Assembly (NCBI GenBank): GCA_020055645.1
Contig: CM034546.1
Span: forward strand, 43,710,001-43,774,000
Direction: 5' to 3'
DNA: 64,000 nucleotides
Source: Tomocerus qinae
Taxonomy: Eukaryota; Arthropoda; Collembola; Entomobryomorpha; Tomoceridae
The translations under genes were made by a program, and so were the position numbers. The notes below the pieces were generated by a model. The model searched no databases. It saw only the letters and a list, made by a program, of their open reading frames with translations, and was not told the DNA's origin. Within the stretch, counting starts at the first letter, position 1, and each line of letters starts with the position of its first letter. This document shows, piece after piece, positions 60,291 to 64,000 of this stretch.

Positions 60291-61552
60291 GACGAGCTAT
60301 ATAGAATCGCACAGTCTGTCCGTCCGCGCGATTAAACTACACTAAGTTTGTCCCCACGATAACTCCCGAAAGAATTAACGGAATTTGACCAAACTTGGCA
60401 AACACGTTTTCTATGGCCTTGTGACGATCCCTATTGATTGTTGACAAAATATGTTTAACGGTTCGCAAATAACAACCAAAAAAATATGTTATTTAATCTT
60501 CGGTGTTACTGTTGATTGCCATAATGCCGCTTTTATTGAAAACTTGTTGAAATATTTGTAATGGTTGTAAAACACAGACCAAAATAAATCTGTATGCTTG
60601 TCAAACATGAATTTCTGCTCTTATATAACTTGGATTAATATAGTATTAATTGCCAAATTATGGCTTAACAAATTCATCCTACAAATTGTCTATTTTATTC
60701 TGCTTGCTTTTAATAGGTAATTTTATAGTTGCAGTAAACGCTTCTACTTAAAACTGATCCTGTTAGTGGAAATTAAAAATGGTAATAAAAACATTTGAGT
60801 GTTTCTAAATTAGACTTTTTTCAATAGCAAGAACAATAATGCGATTTTTTGTTTGTTAAAACTGCTTCCAGCTGTCGAAAAAAGAGGGTAGAAAAGATTA
60901 AATTGAAAATTTAGATGTGCTTTTGTTTAACATAGCATGACTATTTCATTTGGTAGACAATTATTGTACATAGGCGTTTTAGCTCGCCTTAATAAGAAAT
61001 TTTGATAGTCAACATTAATCAATTTTGATTTTCTGTTGATTTTGATAGTCAGCATTTATCAATTTTGGGTTTCTGTTGATTTTGATAGTCAACATTAATC
61101 AATTTTGGGTTTCTGTTTATTTGATATCCAACATTAATCAATTTTGGGTTTCTGTTGATTTTGACAGTCAGCATTAATCAATTTTGGGTTTCTGTTGATT
61201 TTAATAGTAAGCATTAATCAATTTTGGGTTTCTGTTGATATTGATAGTCAACATTAATTTTTTTATTTTCTGTCGATTTTCATAATCAACGTATATCTAA
61301 TTTGATTTTCCATTTTTTTGATGCTCAATATTCATCTATTTTGATACTCAATGTTAATCAATAAATATCAAAATATCAAAATAAACCAATTTCTATTATT
61401 CTACCAAAGATCTAGCACGGTCCTTCTTCTCAGGCGAGCTTCTGTTACGGCTTGCTGTAGGTTTTGCTTTCAAAAGTTATCGTGGGGACGTACGGACGGA
61501 CGTACGGACAGACTGTGCGGTTCTATAAGCTGCCTTATTCAGGCGAGCTAAA
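60282..61552. mobile_element. Inverted-repeat element, family C, about 1.27 kb
   Basis: The ends are imperfect inverted repeats of about 90 bp. They start TTTTAGCTCGCCTGA and share CGCACAGTCTGTCCGT and GTCCCCACGATAACT in the same order. The right half contains the 40-bp tandem array. Additional internal copies of AGCTCGCCT (60974) and TCAGGCGAGCTTC (61432) show nesting of several related insertions. No transposase frame is present. Target duplication is not clear. Confidence 0.75.
61000..61345. repeat. 40-bp tandem repeat, about seven units
   Basis: Head-to-tail units of 40 bp built from GTTGATTTTGATAGTCAACA followed by TTAATCAATTTTGGGTTTCT, with decay at both ends. The same sequence in inverse orientation lies at 59770-59950, and a weaker version is at 38320-38600. 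Confidence 0.9.
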
Positions 61553-61629
61553 AATTAAGCCCATACAAAAACTATAATACAAGAGTATTTACCAGTTAAT
61601 GTTTTATCCAGTTTAATAACACTGTTTAC

Positions 61630-61807
61630 GGTGAAGCAAAATGTTTTCTATTAAAGAATATAATACAGTTGAAAAACTGGGACATTGAACAGAAAACGGT
61701 CAGTATTAAATATACAATGACTAGTTCTGCAGAAAATGACGGAGAAAATATTTGTATTAGCAGACTTCCACCCATAAATACATTTAATAGAAAAGTAGTA
61801 GCTAAAC
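61630..61807 (-). CDS. Candidate exon: two hydrophobic helices, possible 5' part of the distant 7TM gene
   Basis: A 178-base open stretch between an acceptor (ATTTTTAG) and a donor (CC|GTAAAC) encodes two membrane helices (TTFLLNVFMGGSLLIQIF and LVIVYLILTVFCSMSQFF) ending in a basic RKH. This layout is like exon 1 of the 383-residue family. It lies just beyond the repeat element, on the same strand as the 3' exon at 58809. Phase does not fit the downstream acceptor cleanly, so the link is tentative. Confidence 0.3.
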
Positions 61808-61852
61808 CTAAAAATAAGTACACAATTTCCTTTTATCCAAAACCAAATTAAA

Positions 61853-62795
61853 GTATTTCGACATGGGTGACCAGTTAATTGGCGATGCAGACAATTTTTG
61901 TCTATGTAAATGTGAAAACAGCTTCTGAGGTTAGTTAGAAGCTATAAACTAATGGGGTTTATTTTCTTCATCCTGAAATTTTTATTAGAAACGTTTTTAA
62001 AGCAATTTAGATTCAAATTAGAAGTTTGCAATTTCTTGGATGTACCTACTATTGAAGAGACAAACCTTTTATGCAAATCAATACGTCTAGAAGGATGGAC
62101 ATTATATATATTATAGTTTTGCTGAGATAAATCCTATTCATTGTGTTTCCTGCTTCCTGTTCCATTCATTCACAATTATTTGCTATTATTTAATTTAAAT
62201 TGACTACACATACACAGTAGGAAATTGTAATGCTATCAAATCAACCATATCTATAGACGAAAATATACCTTATTTCAATGCCAAATAATAATAACAGGAA
62301 GCTAACCCAATAACATGATCAAATATTTCTTATAATAAAACGTCTTCTCATTTAATAAGGAAGTCGATCCAATATAATACATTTTATGGAGGAAGTGGTA
62401 CATCTACATCACATACTAACCCCCATTGTATTGTTGTATGTCAACCTTATTTTCAAACCTAAAAATCTCTTCTACACTGGGAAAGTACATTTAACCTCAA
62501 CCTACCGTGTTTAACTAGAAATAGTATAGACAGATTTTATTTGATACTAGTGAACCCAGCTAAGGGGCAAATCTAGCACTCAAGAGAAATTCAGCAGGCC
62601 ACCCATCACAGTAATGAAAACAATTTCGAAAACATCTCATTAGGTTGTTATGTCAACTTTGTAAATACAAGGTACATTTAAATTAATACACTTTTATTTT
62701 CTACAGTGCTTGGGAAAATTAGCTGCAGCCCCAACTTCCCAAAATTCCTGTAGTAGTATTAGCTAGTAAGCAGTGTATTAGGCTACCTCGTCAGC
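61853..62795. other. Gene-free stretch
   Basis: I see no gene, repeat or structure that I can support here. Confidence 0.4.
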
Positions 62796-63040
62796 ATGTT
62801 TGAAAAATGAAAATTCACTTTTTTCATTTACGGATCTAAGTTGGACGATTTAGATCCACAGCCAAATCTGTACTCAAAGCTAAAGCTGTATGTACCCAAT
62901 GGCAACCAACCTTTGGGTCATAGACGGGTCATAGTCATTCGTAAGTCAAAACTTTGAGCGCAGCGTTGATTTGGCTGTGGATTTAAATCGTCCAATTTAG
63001 ATCCACAAATGAAAAAAGTGAATTTTCATTTTTCAAACAT
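62796..63040. mobile_element. Palindromic MITE, family B, about 245 bp
   Basis: Long inverted halves start ATGTTTGAAAAATGAAAATT and include GGATCTAA.TTGGACGATTTA and ATCCACAGCCAAATC on each side, leaving a loop of about 80 bases. A shorter relative is at 34487-34705. No open frame, and the target duplication is not evident. Confidence 0.8.
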
Positions 63041-63854
63041 CCTAAAGAAGTAACCTAATACTCAAATCAGTATAACTACAGCAACTTTGCCAACTTCCTG
63101 ATAAAAAGGAATTTCCTACACCAAAATAATAACTGTAGATCGTAGTTTCAAATGCAGGGAACAATGAAAGACTATTTTTGAAAACATTTCATTGAAATTA
63201 TGTTCATTTTGATTGTCATCTTAACCTTTGCTTTATACTATTCTTCCACTAATGATGGGTACATGCCGAGGCGATCTAATTTTTCAAGGGTTGCCGGCTG
63301 ACTAAGGCCATTTTAATGCTATTTTTATCTTACTTAATTGAACTCTGAATTGTATATTGCCCGGACAAAATGAAAATTGTCATGCATGAAATTAGTTTTG
63401 TCCGTGGATGAAATTAATTTTGTCCACTTTTGTCGTGGAAGAAACTAATTTAATTCAGGAAAAAATTGATTTTGTCCAATTTTAACTATTCATCCTATTT
63501 CAATCACCGCAACTCTGATTGAAATATTTCTTCTATAATAATGAGATATCTAAGATTTGCATGGAGAAGCCATGCGTTGATCCACAATTATTTGTGCAGC
63601 AATAAAAACAAAAAACGATTTAATGTTTGATATTTATACATCATAAAATGGAACAATGGTATAGCAAAGGCCAAGTGAAATATTTCCCATTATTTTAGAT
63701 TTAGTCATTAGATGCTATTTAATTTGAATGCAGGTTGAAAGCAATGTTGTTATTTAAACAATATTTATTCCATTCGCAAAAATTCCATTTTGTTAATGAT
63801 ACTGTGATGATTTAAGTGAAATCTATTATGTAAGGGTAGTGATTAGTGAATCCA
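63041..63854. other. Gene-free stretch with a small internal repeat
   Basis: At 63361-63480 a motif like ATGAAATTAATTTTGTCC recurs about four times. Nothing else is recognised. Confidence 0.4.
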
Positions 63855-63945
63855 AAGCCGGTTTTACACCGGTTTTAAAACCGGTGAAAAACCGGAATTT
63901 TCAAAACCGGAAACCGGTTTTCACTTTCTGAAAACCGGTGTTGAT
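63855..63945. repeat. Cluster of AACCGGTTT motifs, possible transposon edge
   Basis: Within about 90 bases the ACCGG/CCGGT motif occurs at least eight times in both orientations (for example CCGGTTTTAAAACCGG), right after TAGTGATTAGTGAATCC. Such subterminal clusters are common in hAT elements. The body would lie beyond the window. Confidence 0.5.
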
Positions 63946-64000
63946 AGAAGATATTTAACTGTATCTTATATGCAGTTAAAATAGCAATAAAGCCTGAAAA

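Overview
This window reads as eukaryotic, AT-rich, intron-containing arthropod nuclear DNA. Short introns with GT..AG borders, TATA boxes upstream of some genes, several divergent chemoreceptor families and a heavy load of DNA transposons all fit. The receptor types (a divergent 7TM gustatory/odorant-like family and divergent ionotropic receptors, both intronless and intron-rich) make a springtail (Collembola) or related hexapod my best guess. That is inference, not proof.

Layout. 1-10.1 kb: two minus-strand copies of a 7TM receptor gene, one carrying a premature stop, inside decayed segmental duplications and around a palindromic foldback mosaic. 11.8-13.3 kb: a 20-bp minisatellite and a TA-flanked MITE. 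14.1-16.5 kb: a three-exon F-box/leucine-rich gene (minus). 18.5-21.1 kb: a five-exon secreted protein with an integrin beta I-like domain and no visible stalk or membrane anchor, followed by a duplicated scrap of its own last exon. 21.9-24.7 kb: a third 7TM copy on the plus strand, with a MITE-filled first intron. 26.1-30.5 kb: a dead hAT transposon with an 8-bp target duplication. 31.0-34.3 kb: a nine-exon ionotropic receptor. 35.4-37.0 kb: a four-exon gene fusing a SIAH-type RING, a SINA/TRAF-like domain and a cyclophilin domain that has lost its active site. 40.6-41.0 kb: a three-exon small secreted cysteine-rich protein. 44.1-57.8 kb: two intronless paralogous ionotropic-receptor-like genes separated by a foldback transposon (with a hAT MITE inside it) and a LINE, both inserted in the last codons of the first gene. 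58.8-61.8 kb: remnants of a more distant 7TM receptor interrupted by tandem-repeat-rich inverted-repeat elements. The window ends at what looks like the edge of another hAT element.

Functionally this is a chemosensory neighbourhood: three close and one distant 7TM receptor genes and three ionotropic receptors, shaped by duplication and transposon insertion. The F-box, RING-SINA-cyclophilin, integrin-like and cysteine-rich genes sit singly between them. The three close 7TM copies share exactly the same exon lengths (361, 301 and 490 nt), which supports both the gene models and recent duplication. All exon models come from reading splice sites and reading frames by eye; no homology search was run.
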